From assembly GCF_008329525.1 (NCBI RefSeq), contig NZ_NPKQ01000002.1, forward strand, positions 1,116,001 through 1,180,000: 64,000 nucleotides of DNA, in the 5' to 3' direction. Below, piece by piece: positions 31,119 through 40,409 of the stretch (within the stretch, counting starts at the first letter, position 1; every line of letters begins with the position of its first letter). The DNA comes from Tardiphaga sp. P9-11. GTDB taxonomy: Bacteria > Pseudomonadota > Alphaproteobacteria > Rhizobiales > Xanthobacteraceae. The notes beneath the pieces are model-generated. The model saw only the letters and a list, made by a program, of their open reading frames with translations, did not search any database and had not been told where the DNA came from. The translations under genes and the position numbers were made by a program.

Positions 31119-31136
31119 TCAATAGATTGAAGCCAG

Positions 31137-32039
31137 ATGTCACGACTGGACGTCAACCGCTCCGGCGAAATGGAAGTGTTCACCCGGGTGGTCGAGCTCG
31201 GCGGTTTTTCGACCGCGGCGCGAGCCTTCTGGATGACCCCCTCTGCCGTCAGCAAACTGGTGGCGCGGCTGGAAGCACGGCTCGGCGTGCGCCTCATCAA
31301 CCGCTCGACGCGCAAGCTGCAGCTCACGCCGGAAGGCAGCGCGTTCTATGAGCGCGCACTACGCATTCTCGACGAGATCAGCGCAGCCGAACGCGAGGCT
31401 GCCATCGGCGCAACACCATCAGGCCTGTTGCGCGTCAACACCAGCGTGCCCTTCGGCCTGCGTCTGTTGCTGCCGCTGTTGCCGGATTTCGCGAAGCGCT
31501 ATCCAGACATCAAGGTCGAGGTCGTTCTGACGGATCTCGTGGTGGATCTCCTCGAAGAACGCGCCGATGTCGCCATTCGCGTCGGCTTGATGCGCGAGTC
31601 GCGGCTGCTCGCGCGCAAGCTCGGCGAGAGCCGGATGGTCGTGGTCGCTTCACCCGGCTATCTCGCCGAGCGCGGCACGCCCAAGACGCCGGACGATCTC
31701 GCGCATCACAATCTGCTGCGCTTCGGCTTCGCCAAGTGGGAGAAGGGCTGGCCGTTCAAGACCGGCGGCGAGACAATCGCCGTGATGCCGTCAGGCAATG
31801 CCCTGGTCAGCGACGGCGAAGCGATGCAGCATCTCGCCGTGGCAGGCATGGGCCTCGCGCGGCTGGCGCGCTTTCACGTCGAGGCCGATATTAAAGCTGG
31901 CCGGCTCATGCCGGTGCTCGAAGCATTCAATCCCGGCGACATCGAGCCGATCCACGCGGTGTTTGTCGGCCACGGCGGACAATTGCCCGCGCGAGTGCGC
32001 GCGTTTCTGGATTATCTGGTGGAGAATGTGAGGCTGTAG
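31137..32039 (+). CDS. LysR-family transcriptional regulator
   Basis: This 300-residue regulator has an N-terminal winged helix-turn-helix. FTRVVELGGFSTAARAFWMT is followed by PSAVSKLVARLE and LGVRLINRSTRKLQLT (about residues 15-65). The substrate-binding domain follows, with SGLLRVNTSVPFGLRLLLP and the periplasmic-binding-like second half. It resembles the CrgA/YafC-type subgroup. It faces the MFS gene across a region with a palindromic T-N11-A site, so it likely controls that transporter. A copy of the MITE-like repeat follows its stop. Confidence 0.92.
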   Translation: MSRLDVNRSGEMEVFTRVVELGGFSTAARAFWMTPSAVSKLVARLEARLGVRLINRSTRKLQLTPEGSAFYERALRILDEISAAEREAAIGATPSGLLRVNTSVPFGLRLLLPLLPDFAKRYPDIKVEVVLTDLVVDLLEERADVAIRVGLMRESRLLARKLGESRMVVVASPGYLAERGTPKTPDDLAHHNLLRFGFAKWEKGWPFKTGGETIAVMPSGNALVSDGEAMQHLAVAGMGLARLARFHVEADIKAGRLMPVLEAFNPGDIEPIHAVFVGHGGQLPARVRAFLDYLVENVRL

Positions 32040-32053
32040 CCCTGAGTTAACGC

Positions 32054-32226
32054 TGTCATTCCGGGGCGCTCGCACTTCGCGAGCGAACCTCAGCCACTCC
32101 AATCGGAGTGGCAGGGAATCCCGAAGTGGTGGTCGCCTCTCGGCCGCCCGGCATTCAGAGGTGATGAACATGTTGGGATTCCGGGTTCGCGTGCGCGAAG
32201 ATGCGCCCGCGCCCCGGAATGACGAG
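32054..32226. repeat. MITE-like palindromic repeat, copy B
   Basis: This 173-bp element has perfect 14-bp terminal inverted repeats: GTCATTCCGGGGCG at 32055-32068 and CGCCCCGGAATGAC at 32210-32223. An internal hairpin CCACTCC-AATC-GGAGTGG sits about 45 bases in, as in copy A at 16455-16610. The centre differs between copies. It lies between the LysR gene and the convergent phosphotransferase gene and may serve both as a terminator. Confidence 0.78.
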
Positions 32227-32235
32227 GTGTAGTCT

Positions 32236-33282
32236 CTACTCTGCGATAGGCGCTGCGGACGGGCGGTCCAACTGAAACGCGCTGATCGGCGGAGGCAGCC
32301 CCGGCGCTTTCTCGCCCGTGAAAAATGCAGCGAGATACATCTTTCCAAGCAGATGCCTAGTCTCCAACGCGTCGGGCGCCAGCCGCCCGTCGCGCAAGGC
32401 TTGCCGGAATTCCGCAAGTGTAGGAGCCGAGAGGTCCGTATCCGGCACCAAGCGCGACGCGGTCGCTACGGCGCTGAACTGGACGCCCGCATAAAACAGA
32501 CGGGTGAGCGCGCGCATCAGTTCGAGTCGATCGCGCAGGCTGCGATCGGGCGGGTGACCAAGCCATGCCTGCAAAAGCACCTCTTCGAGTTCAGGTGACG
32601 GCGCAAAGTTATCGAGCATGGTCGCCATGTCGACGACGGGATCGTTGCAATAGGCCGACTCCCAATCGACCAGCCACAGACGCCCGCCATCGAACAGAAG
32701 GTTGCGCGGCAGAATATCGTTGTGGCTGGAAACCGCCTCGTCGCTATTCCACGTATAGGCGCCACGGAGGTCTGCCAGACGCTGCGTGTGGGCATCGAGC
32801 ACGCCGGGCGCAAACAGATTTGTGCGGCAGACATGGGCCCACAGCCGAGCGGTGATATCCGGATATTCGACGAAGCGCCCGAACCTCGGTGTCCCCTGCA
32901 GGCGCCGCAGCATTTCTCCCAACGCCTGCGCCAAAGCGTGAGGGCCGCCGGGATAGGTGTTCAATGGTTGCTCGACGATGAAGTCCATCACCGCGACACG
33001 TGCGGTCTCATCCACATGGTGCAGCCGCGGCGCGATCCCTGCTTCTGCAGCGATACGCATCGACGTATATTGGTGAGGATTACGCATCGGACTGGCACGG
33101 CCTTCCATCCGCAACACGTAGCGTCGGCCGCCAGCATCCACGCGATAGACAAAAGCGCCCGAAACGCCACCCGGTATCGGCCGGATGGAATCGATGGTTG
33201 CAGAACCGACGGTCGCCCTGAGCGCAGCCTGCGCGATCTCGCGGTGCGTCATCGGAATATTGGAAAGATGCTCTCCGCTCAT
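32236..33282 (-). CDS. Aminoglycoside-phosphotransferase / choline-kinase-like protein
   Basis: This 348-residue kinase-fold protein has an N-lobe around GGVSGAFVYRVDAGGRRYVLR. The catalytic motif HNDILPRNLLF (about residues 188-198) and the metal motif LVDWESA (about 204-210) follow, the Brenner pattern of APH/choline kinases. I place the start at MSGEHLSN (33282), with a G-run 4 bases upstream. The substrate cannot be told: small-molecule kinases for choline, thiamine or sugars share this fold, and antibiotic resistance should not be assumed. It sits between murG and the MITE-like repeat, in the murC-murG interruption. Confidence 0.82.
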   Translation of the reverse strand: MSGEHLSNIPMTHREIAQAALRATVGSATIDSIRPIPGGVSGAFVYRVDAGGRRYVLRMEGRASPMRNPHQYTSMRIAAEAGIAPRLHHVDETARVAVMDFIVEQPLNTYPGGPHALAQALGEMLRRLQGTPRFGRFVEYPDITARLWAHVCRTNLFAPGVLDAHTQRLADLRGAYTWNSDEAVSSHNDILPRNLLFDGGRLWLVDWESAYCNDPVVDMATMLDNFAPSPELEEVLLQAWLGHPPDRSLRDRLELMRALTRLFYAGVQFSAVATASRLVPDTDLSAPTLAEFRQALRDGRLAPDALETRHLLGKMYLAAFFTGEKAPGLPPPISAFQLDRPSAAPIAE

Positions 33283-33331
33283 TGTCCCCCCGACGAACCG
33301 CGTGGGGACGACGTGTAGCAGAACCGATGAC

Positions 33332-34432
33332 CTAAATCTTTGCGACCTTGGCAACCAGATCCGCCAGCCGCTCTGCTGCATCGAGCTTGCCGACCTTGCG
33401 CGCGCCCGCGGCCATCGCGGTCAACCGCTGGGGCTCGCCGGCCAGCGCAGAGATTTCCGCCGCGAGGCGATCCGGCGTGAAATCAGCCTGCGCAATACGG
33501 AGTGCACCGCCCGCGTCCGCGAGCACGCCCGCATTGGCGAACTGATCCTGATCGAGCGCACCGGGCAGCGGCACCAGAATGGACGGCCGCCCGATGGCCC
33601 CGAGTTCGGCGACGGTGCCGGCACCGGAGCGCGAGATAACGAGTTGGGCTGACGCGAGACGCGCGGGGAGATCGCTGAAGAACGGCGCGAGTTCAGCCTT
33701 GATCTTGAGCCTGTCGTAGACGGCGCGAACGCGACTCATGTCCTCGTCGCGGACCTGCTGCGTGAGTACCAGACGATTCCACAACGCGGGTTCGAGCCGT
33801 TCTATCGCGGGAGGCACGATATCGGCCATGATGCGCGCGCCCTGGCTACCACCAACCACGAGCAGACGCAGCGGCCCGGTGAGATCTGGCGGGGTATAGG
33901 GTACGGCGGCAGCGGCGAGGATCGCCGGGCGCATCGGCGTGCCTGTGGTGGTGGTCTTCTTCGACAATTCGGGATCGCGGTCGAGCACGCCGGGCAGCGA
34001 TGTTGCAATCGCATTGACCTTGCCAGACAGAATGCGATTGGCGCGGCCCATCACCGCGTTGGAATCGTGGATCAGGCTGGGGATGCCGAACAGGCGCGCG
34101 GCGAACAGCGGCGGCACTGTCGGGTAACCGCCGAAGCCGATCACGGCGGCGGGCTTCAACGTGCGCATTAGATTCAGTGCCATCACCGTGCCGGCAGCGA
34201 GCATGATGCCGGTACGCGCCAGCGAGATGGGATTGCGGGAGCGCACCGTCTCGCTTGGCACCACATCGATCATCTCGCGCGAAAACAGCCCGCTATATTT
34301 CAGTGCCCGTGCGTCGGTGACGAGGCGCACGCGCAAGCCGCGCTTCATCAAAGCAACGCCGAGCGCTTCCGCCGGAAACAGATGTCCGCCGGTGCCGCCC
34401 GCCGCAAGCAGTATGAGGGGAGCCGTACTCAT
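33332..34432 (-). CDS. murG: Lipid II synthase MurG
   Basis: MurG transfers GlcNAc to lipid I on the inner face of the membrane. I place the start at MSTAPLILLA (34432, 366 residues): the ATG overlaps the ftsW stop by one base (TGATG) and the glycine loop AAGGTGGHLFPAEAL follows at residues 10-24. GFGGYPTVPPLFAA (about 103) and the C-terminal SRSGAGTVAELGAIGRPSILVP (first part SRSGAGTVAELGA, about 275) complete the GT28 pattern. The frame is open far upstream inside ftsW, which is only a shadow. Confidence 0.97.
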   Translation of the reverse strand: MSTAPLILLAAGGTGGHLFPAEALGVALMKRGLRVRLVTDARALKYSGLFSREMIDVVPSETVRSRNPISLARTGIMLAAGTVMALNLMRTLKPAAVIGFGGYPTVPPLFAARLFGIPSLIHDSNAVMGRANRILSGKVNAIATSLPGVLDRDPELSKKTTTTGTPMRPAILAAAAVPYTPPDLTGPLRLLVVGGSQGARIMADIVPPAIERLEPALWNRLVLTQQVRDEDMSRVRAVYDRLKIKAELAPFFSDLPARLASAQLVISRSGAGTVAELGAIGRPSILVPLPGALDQDQFANAGVLADAGGALRIAQADFTPDRLAAEISALAGEPQRLTAMAAGARKVGKLDAAERLADLVAKVAKI

Positions 34433-35580
34433 CACGCGTAAGTGCGTGCGACGTGGGCGTCGATCGCCTCGACTTCGGTGCGTGGACGCATGCGGGTCAA
34501 AGCGAGCAGCATGCCGACGCTGTAGGCCAGCGAGATCATCGACGAACCGCCATAGGAGATGAACGGCAGCGTCATGCCTTTCGCCGGGATCAGATGCAGA
34601 TTCACCGCCATGTTGATCGCCGCCTGCACGCCGAACAGAATGGCGAGGCCCGAGGCAGCAAAGCGCGAGAACAGATCTTCGGTGGCGTAGGCGCGCGACA
34701 TCGCGCGGATCACGATGAAGGCAAACAGGCTGAGCACCGCGAGACACAACAGGATGCCGAACTCCTCGGCGCCGACGGCGAAGACGAAGTCGGTGTGGCT
34801 GTCCGGCAGGCTGCGCTTGGCGATGCCCTCACCCGGCCCGAGGCCGAACCATCCGCCATTCGAGAATGCTTCCATTGCCGTATCGACCTGGAAAGTGTCG
34901 CCCGAAGCGGGATCCATGAAGCGTTTGATACGGCCTGCGACGTGCGGCACCAAGAAGTAAGCCATCAATAGCCCGCCTGCCGCGGTGGCGCCGAGGCCGA
35001 ACACCCAGACCATGCGCATGCCGGCGATGAAGAACAGCGAACCCCAGGCCATCAGGATCAGCATGGTCTGACCGAAGTCAGGCTGCATCACCAGCAGCGA
35101 CACCAGCATCATCAGCAGCACGATCGCCATCGAGGTCGCCGGCATCTCCGGCTTGCGCGCGGATTCCGAGAACAACCAAGCGGCGATCACCACGAAAGCC
35201 GGCTTGGCGGACTCCGATGCCTGGATGTTGATGCCGAGGATGGTAATCCAGCGCTTGGCGCCCTTCACTTCCGGCCCGATCAGCAAGGTGGCCAGGATCA
35301 GAACGATGGAGATCGCGAACACCACCAGCGCCGAGCGGCGGATCTGCCGCGGCGTCATGAAGGACACGCCGATCAGCACGATGACGGACGGCACCAGGAA
35401 CAGGATGTGGCGGTTGAAGAAGTGGAACGGATCGAGCCCGATGCGGGTCGCCACCGGCGGCGAGGCCGCGAGCGACAGGATCACCCCCGCCAGCATCAGC
35501 GCGATGATCGCTGCCAGCAGCAGGCGGTCCACGGTCCACCACCATTCACTGAGCGGTGTGCGTTGTTCGCGAGAGATCAT
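34432..35580 (-). CDS. ftsW: Septal SEDS glycosyltransferase FtsW
   Basis: FtsW polymerises septal peptidoglycan from lipid II with FtsI. The 382-residue protein has about ten membrane segments. SEDS signatures include KGAKRWITILGINIQASE (about residues 112-129), QPDFGQTMLI near 170 and the C-terminal AAINMAVNLHLIPAKGMTLP with FISYGGSSMISL. It couples to murG by a one-base stop/start overlap. A uridine-kinase-like gene separates it from murD. Confidence 0.96.
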   Translation of the reverse strand: MISREQRTPLSEWWWTVDRLLLAAIIALMLAGVILSLAASPPVATRIGLDPFHFFNRHILFLVPSVIVLIGVSFMTPRQIRRSALVVFAISIVLILATLLIGPEVKGAKRWITILGINIQASESAKPAFVVIAAWLFSESARKPEMPATSMAIVLLMMLVSLLVMQPDFGQTMLILMAWGSLFFIAGMRMVWVFGLGATAAGGLLMAYFLVPHVAGRIKRFMDPASGDTFQVDTAMEAFSNGGWFGLGPGEGIAKRSLPDSHTDFVFAVGAEEFGILLCLAVLSLFAFIVIRAMSRAYATEDLFSRFAASGLAILFGVQAAINMAVNLHLIPAKGMTLPFISYGGSSMISLAYSVGMLLALTRMRPRTEVEAIDAHVARTYA

Positions 35581-35666
35581 AAGCGCGTCCTGCGGGTCGA
35601 TGAACTCCTATCGATGGGCCATCGTGGTTGCCAGACGGTTAATGGATTGTGAAAATATGGCGCTAT

Positions 35667-36359
35667 TCAAGGTGGCCAGCGGCGAGCTGTGACGACAGGG
35701 CGCGTGAAATCAGAATAGTCGATGACGAGATTTGCACGGCTTTGCGGGTCGTTCTCTTGCAGATACAGGCGCTGGCCTTCGATATAGCGCCGGTTGGACG
35801 CGGCATCCAGATCAGCCGATCCGTATCCGGGGCCGCGACCGGCGCCGCGCGGGATGGTGATGGCGAATGGCGCATCCAGAAAAATCGACAGGTCCCAGAC
35901 GTCCCTGAGTTCCGGGCGGTGCAGAAAAATGCCGTCGAAGACGAGGACAGCATCGGGATCGGCAATCGACCAGCAAGCGACGACCGGGGCATTCACGCTG
36001 TGGTCGAAGATGGCAGGGCAATAGACGCGCGAGCCGCCGGGTCCCAGAGGATCGAGCAGCACTTTCCGCAACTCAACATAATTGTAGGATTCAGCGTAAA
36101 AGCCACGCGGAGAGGTTTTCCCCTGCCGGTATCTGATCTCGCGCGTGTTGTGAAAGCTGTCCACGGAGGCGCGGATAACGGACCGTCCGAGCGTGCCGAT
36201 TACACGCGCGAGCGTGTCCGCGAACACCGTCTTTCCTACACCGTCCACGCCATCGATGCCGACGCGGAGGATCGAGCCCGTCGCATGATGCCGAATAAAT
36301 TCGGCGATCTCTGCGATCAGCGGCGACGTGTCCTTGCGATCATCCGACGGCTCAATCAT
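35667..36359 (-). CDS. Uridine-kinase-like P-loop protein
   Basis: This 230-residue protein has the Walker A GIDGVDGVGKT (about residues 34-44), ASVDSFHNTREIRY near 67-80 (a nucleoside-kinase-like DxFH pattern) and VLVFDGIFLHRPEL near 140. It resembles the uridine kinase / phosphoribulokinase superfamily. I choose ATG 36359 because AGGGGG lies 5 bases before it. The true substrate is uncertain. It sits between ftsW and murD in the same direction with gaps of 86 and 118 bp, and is not a usual dcw member. Confidence 0.75.
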   Translation of the reverse strand: MIEPSDDRKDTSPLIAEIAEFIRHHATGSILRVGIDGVDGVGKTVFADTLARVIGTLGRSVIRASVDSFHNTREIRYRQGKTSPRGFYAESYNYVELRKVLLDPLGPGGSRVYCPAIFDHSVNAPVVACWSIADPDAVLVFDGIFLHRPELRDVWDLSIFLDAPFAITIPRGAGRGPGYGSADLDAASNRRYIEGQRLYLQENDPQSRANLVIDYSDFTRPVVTARRWPP

Positions 36360-36477
36360 CAACACCCCCTGCCCGGTGCGATCAAATGACCTCGACTGTT
36401 GGCCCCTAACAGCCGCGTGATATTCCCTCGACTGAGCCAGAACACGTCGGCTGATACTGGATCGTGAAGATCACGCC

Positions 36478-37875
36478 TTAAACCGCCTTCACACCATCCA
36501 GCGCCAACACAAGCTCCCGGAACCGATCCCCGCGGATTTCGAAATTGCGGAACTGGTCGAACGAGGCGCAGGCCGGTGACAGCAGCACCACAGGCTCTGT
36601 CAGCCCGGCTTCGGCGGCATCGCGCGCGGCATTGGCCACGGCGACATCGAGACTGACGCTGATCTCGTACGGCACCTTGCCGTCCAGTGTCTGCGCAAAA
36701 TCATTGGCGGCTTCGCCGATCAGATAGGCGCCGCGGATGCGCGGGAAGAATTCGGCCAGCGACGTGATGCCGCCCTCTTTCGCCTTGCCGCCCGCGATCC
36801 AAAAGATGTCGTTGAAGGACGACAGCGCCTTCGCCGCAGCGTCCGCATTGGTGCCCTTGGAGTCATTGACGAACAGCGTGCTACCCTGACGGCCGACCTG
36901 CTCCATGCGATGCGCAAGACCGGGAAAGCTGCGCAGACCTTTTTGCAGCACGGGCGGACTAACGCCGAGCGCCAGTGCTGCGGCGGACGCGCAGGCGGCG
37001 TTCTGCGCATTGTGCAGGCCGCGCAGCGAGCCGATACCGGCGATATCGACGACATCGTTCTGCGCGCCGCCGGCATTGCGCACTATGGTGCTGCCACGGA
37101 TGGTGAGGCCATCGGCCAGCGGATGTTCGACCGAGACGCGGACCACGCGCTTGCCGGATTGCTCGATGCGATCGGCCGCCTTGCTGCACCAGTCGTCATC
37201 GACGCCGATGATCGCCGTGCCGCCCGTCTGCACGCCAGCGACGAGGCGTTCCTTCACCGCGGCGTAATGCGCCAGCGTGCCGTGACGATCGATGTGATCG
37301 GGCGTGACGTTGAGCAGGATGCCGACTGAAGGATCGAGCGAGGGCGTGAGGTCGATCTGGTAGGATGACATCTCGATCACATGCACGCGGCCTGCGCGCG
37401 GCGGTTCGAGCGACAAGATCGCGGTGCCGATATTGCCGCCCATCTGCGTGTCGAAACCGGCCTCGCGCATCAGATGCGCGACCAGCGCCGTCGTCGTCGA
37501 TTTGCCGTTGGTGCCGGTGATGGCGACGAAGGGCGCATCGGGCGCATGCAACTTGCGCTCGCGGCAGAACAGTTCGATGTCACCAATCACCTCGACACCG
37601 GCTGCCTGCGCGGCGACCACCGTCCAGTGCGGCGCCGGATGGGTCAGCGGCACGCCGGGCGTCAGGATCAGTGCGGCAAAGGCGCCCCATGCCACCGTGC
37701 GCAGATCGGCGGTGATGAAACCGGCCTGCGTGGCCTGAACCATCCTGTCGATGCTGTCGTCGCAGGCGATGACTTCGGCGCCGCCCGCCTGCAGCGCGTA
37801 GCAGGATACGAGGCCGGAGCCGCCGAGGCCGAACACGGCGACGGTCTTTCCCGCGAATGAGGTAACGGGGATCAC
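36478..37875 (-). CDS. murD: UDP-N-acetylmuramoylalanine-D-glutamate ligase MurD
   Basis: MurD adds D-glutamate to UDP-MurNAc-L-Ala. The 465 residues contain [14 protein letters not shown] near the N-terminus, the ATP loop [13 protein letters not shown] (about 120-132), the [12 protein letters not shown] motif (about 186), and the C-terminal [15 protein letters not shown] (about 336). All are classic for MurD. It starts 4 bp after mraY. Downstream is the inserted kinase-like gene instead of ftsW. Confidence 0.97.
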   Translation of the reverse strand: MIPVTSFAGKTVAVFGLGGSGLVSCYALQAGGAEVIACDDSIDRMVQATQAGFITADLRTVAWGAFAALILTPGVPLTHPAPHWTVVAAQAAGVEVIGDIELFCRERKLHAPDAPFVAITGTNGKSTTTALVAHLMREAGFDTQMGGNIGTAILSLEPPRAGRVHVIEMSSYQIDLTPSLDPSVGILLNVTPDHIDRHGTLAHYAAVKERLVAGVQTGGTAIIGVDDDWCSKAADRIEQSGKRVVRVSVEHPLADGLTIRGSTIVRNAGGAQNDVVDIAGIGSLRGLHNAQNAACASAAALALGVSPPVLQKGLRSFPGLAHRMEQVGRQGSTLFVNDSKGTNADAAAKALSSFNDIFWIAGGKAKEGGITSLAEFFPRIRGAYLIGEAANDFAQTLDGKVPYEISVSLDVAVANAARDAAEAGLTEPVVLLSPACASFDQFRNFEIRGDRFRELVLALDGVKAV

Positions 37876-37879
37876 GCGC

Positions 37880-38962
37880 TCACCGCAGCTTCAGCGTGGA
37901 GAGGCCGACCAGCGCCAGCATCACCGAGATGATCCAGAAGCGAATGACGATCTGAGGCTCGGTCCAGCCCTTCTGCTCGAAGTGATGATGGATCGGCGCC
38001 ATCCGGAACACGCGCTTGCCGGTAAGTTTGAACGAGGTGACCTGCACGATGACCGAGACCGCCTCCAGCACGAACAGACCACCGATGACGGCGAGCACGA
38101 TCTCGTGCTTCACGGCCACCGCGATCGAGCCGAGCATGCCGCCCAGCGCCAGCGAGCCGGTGTCGCCCATGAAGATCGAGGCCGGCGGCGCGTTGAACCA
38201 GAGGAAGCCAAGCCCTGCCCCGAGCACCGCGCCGCAGAGCACAGCGAGTTCGCCGGTGCCCGCGACATAGTTGATCTGCAGGTAATCAGAGAACACCGCG
38301 TTGCCGGCGAGATAGGCGATCATGCCGAACGAGGCCGATGCGATCATGACAGGCACGATGGCGAGCCCGTCGAGACCATCGGTGAGGTTCACGGCATTGC
38401 CAGCACCGACGACGATGAAGGCGCCGAACAGCACGAAGAACCAGCCGAAGTTCACGATCACGTCCTTGAGGAACGGGATCACCAGCGAAGAGGACAGCGG
38501 ATCGCGGCCGAGCTTCACAAAGGCGAAACAGGCAGCGCCCGCAATGATGAACTCGATCAACAGGCGTGTGCGGCCGGCAAAGCCCTTGTGGCTCTGCTTG
38601 GTCACTTTCAGATAGTCGTCATAAAAGCCGACGAAGCCGAAGCCAAGGGTGACGGCCAGCACGATCCAGACATAGGGATTGCGCGGATTGGCCCAAAGCA
38701 GCGTGGAGACCACGAGGCCGGACAGGATCATCAGCCCGCCCATGGTCGGCGTGCCCACCTTGACCAGATGCGACTGCGGGCCGTCGGTGCGGATCGGCTG
38801 GCCCTTGCCCTGGCGCAGGCGCAGATTGTCGATGATCCACGGTCCGAACAGGAACACAAACAGTGCGCCGGTCACCACCGCGCCGCCGGTGCGGAAGGTG
38901 ATGTAGCGGAACACGTTGAACACCGGCACGGTGCCCGCGAAGTCGATCAGCCAGTAGAACAT
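37880..38962 (-). CDS. mraY: Phospho-N-acetylmuramoyl-pentapeptide transferase MraY
   Basis: MraY makes lipid I by moving phospho-MurNAc-pentapeptide onto undecaprenyl phosphate. The 360-residue protein has about ten membrane segments. It has the acidic motif GFYDDYLKV (about 112-120), [10 protein letters not shown] (about 193-202), [12 protein letters not shown] (about 264), and the C-terminal cytoplasmic [13 protein letters not shown] with its three histidines. It is 10 bp after murF and 4 bp before murD, so it is inside the operon. Confidence 0.97.
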   Translation of the reverse strand: MFYWLIDFAGTVPVFNVFRYITFRTGGAVVTGALFVFLFGPWIIDNLRLRQGKGQPIRTDGPQSHLVKVGTPTMGGLMILSGLVVSTLLWANPRNPYVWIVLAVTLGFGFVGFYDDYLKVTKQSHKGFAGRTRLLIEFIIAGAACFAFVKLGRDPLSSSLVIPFLKDVIVNFGWFFVLFGAFIVVGAGNAVNLTDGLDGLAIVPVMIASASFGMIAYLAGNAVFSDYLQINYVAGTGELAVLCGAVLGAGLGFLWFNAPPASIFMGDTGSLALGGMLGSIAVAVKHEIVLAVIGGLFVLEAVSVIVQVTSFKLTGKRVFRMAPIHHHFEQKGWTEPQIVIRFWIISVMLALVGLSTLKLR

Positions 38963-38972
38963 TCAGTCCGCC

Positions 38973-40409
38973 CTATACCGCGGCGTCGTCGAGCGCGGCG
39001 TTGCCGGGAAAGCGCTTTTCGAGCGCGGAGACAATCGGTTTCATCTTCGAGCCGAGCGAGCCCTTGACCATGATGGCGTCGCCGGCGCGGATCGCGGCCA
39101 GCACCTGCGATTCGAGCGCCGCCGCATCTCCGGCATAGCCGCCCCGCTTGCCCGTGGAAAGAGCATCCCAAAGGTTGCGCATCAGGGGACCACAGCAAAA
39201 TACCAGATCGATGCCGTTGGACTGCACCGCATCCAGTAGCCCGGCATGAAGTTTCGCGCCATCGGGGCCGAGTTCGAGCATGTCGCCCAGCACCGCGATG
39301 CGGCGCCCCTTTGGCCCGACTGCCGCAGCGCCCAGCACGTTAATGGCTGCCGCCATCGAGGCCGGATTGGCATTGTAGCTCTCGTCGATCAGCGTCGCCT
39401 CGCCGCCTGACACTTCGAGCACATGGCGGACGCCGCGGCCCGCGGCGGGCACGACCTGCGACAACGTCAGCGCGGCATGGACAAGATCGGCGCCCATCAG
39501 TTCGGCGGCGGCCAGCACTGCGAGGGAATTCATCGCCATATGGCGGCCGGGCATGCCCAGCTTGTAGGTCACATCATGGCCGAGAATGTTGGCATGCACG
39601 GCCGAACAGGTCGGATGCAATGAGACATCGAGCAGCCGTGCCTCGGCCTTCTTGTCGGCACCGAACGAGACGATGCGCGAGACACCGGCCTTCTTCGCAC
39701 TCTTCTGCAAACGCGCGAATTGCGAATTGTCGCGGTTGAGAATCGCCACGCCATCGGGTTCGAGCCCGGAAAAGATTTCGGCCTTGGCATCGGCAATGGC
39801 TTCCACGCCGGCGAAGAATTCCAGATGCACCGGCTCGACGGTGGTGATGACGGCGAAATGCGGCCGCACCATCCTCACCAGCGTCTCGATTTCACCGGCA
39901 TGATTCATGCCGATCTCGAAGATCGCAAAGCGTACATCGGCCGGGCAGCGCGCCAGCGTCAGCGGCACACCCCAGTGATTGTTGAACGACGCCACCGAAG
40001 CATGGGTCTTGCCCTGCGCTTCCAGCACGCGGCGTAGCGCTTCCTTAGTCGAGGTCTTGCCGACCGAACCGGTGATGGCGATAATCGGCGCCTTCAGACG
40101 TACCCGCGAGGCGATGCCGAGTTCGACGAGCGCTGCGAGCACATCGTCAACCACCAGCAGGCGCGCATCGGCGGGAAACTTGTCGCGTTGCGTGGCTTCG
40201 ACGACGGCCAATCCCGCGCCAGCTTTCAGCGCAGCTTCGACGAAGGCGTGGCCGTCATGCACGTCGCCCTTGATCGCGAAATAGGCCTCGCCGGATTTGA
40301 TGGTGCGGGTATCGATGGAGATGCCCGTGATACCCGCCGGCAGCGCGCCCTGGGTCGTGGCGTGCATCGCTTCGACCATCGCGGCCGATGTCCAAAGAAA
40401 CTCGCTCAT
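38973..40409 (-). CDS. murF: UDP-MurNAc-tripeptide-D-Ala-D-Ala ligase MurF
   Basis: MurF attaches the D-Ala-D-Ala dipeptide to UDP-MurNAc-tripeptide. The 478-residue protein carries ISIDTRTIKSGEAYFAIKG at the N-terminus (about 29-47), the ATP loop ITGSVGKTSTKEAL (about 110-123), the FNNHWGVPLTL motif and EIGMNHAGEIE (about 165), and DESYNANPASM (about 345). Its ATG overlaps the murE stop by 4 bp. Confidence 0.97.
   Translation of the reverse strand: MSEFLWTSAAMVEAMHATTQGALPAGITGISIDTRTIKSGEAYFAIKGDVHDGHAFVEAALKAGAGLAVVEATQRDKFPADARLLVVDDVLAALVELGIASRVRLKAPIIAITGSVGKTSTKEALRRVLEAQGKTHASVASFNNHWGVPLTLARCPADVRFAIFEIGMNHAGEIETLVRMVRPHFAVITTVEPVHLEFFAGVEAIADAKAEIFSGLEPDGVAILNRDNSQFARLQKSAKKAGVSRIVSFGADKKAEARLLDVSLHPTCSAVHANILGHDVTYKLGMPGRHMAMNSLAVLAAAELMGADLVHAALTLSQVVPAAGRGVRHVLEVSGGEATLIDESYNANPASMAAAINVLGAAAVGPKGRRIAVLGDMLELGPDGAKLHAGLLDAVQSNGIDLVFCCGPLMRNLWDALSTGKRGGYAGDAAALESQVLAAIRAGDAIMVKGSLGSKMKPIVSALEKRFPGNAALDDAAV

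Noticed and set aside
32236-33282. Calling the phosphotransferase an antibiotic-resistance gene
   Set aside because: The Brenner motif is shared by many small-molecule kinases and nothing points to aminoglycosides.
34433-34747. 105-codon N-terminal extension of murG
   Set aside because: It lies inside ftsW in another frame. The one-base TGATG overlap and the glycine loop fix the start at 34432.
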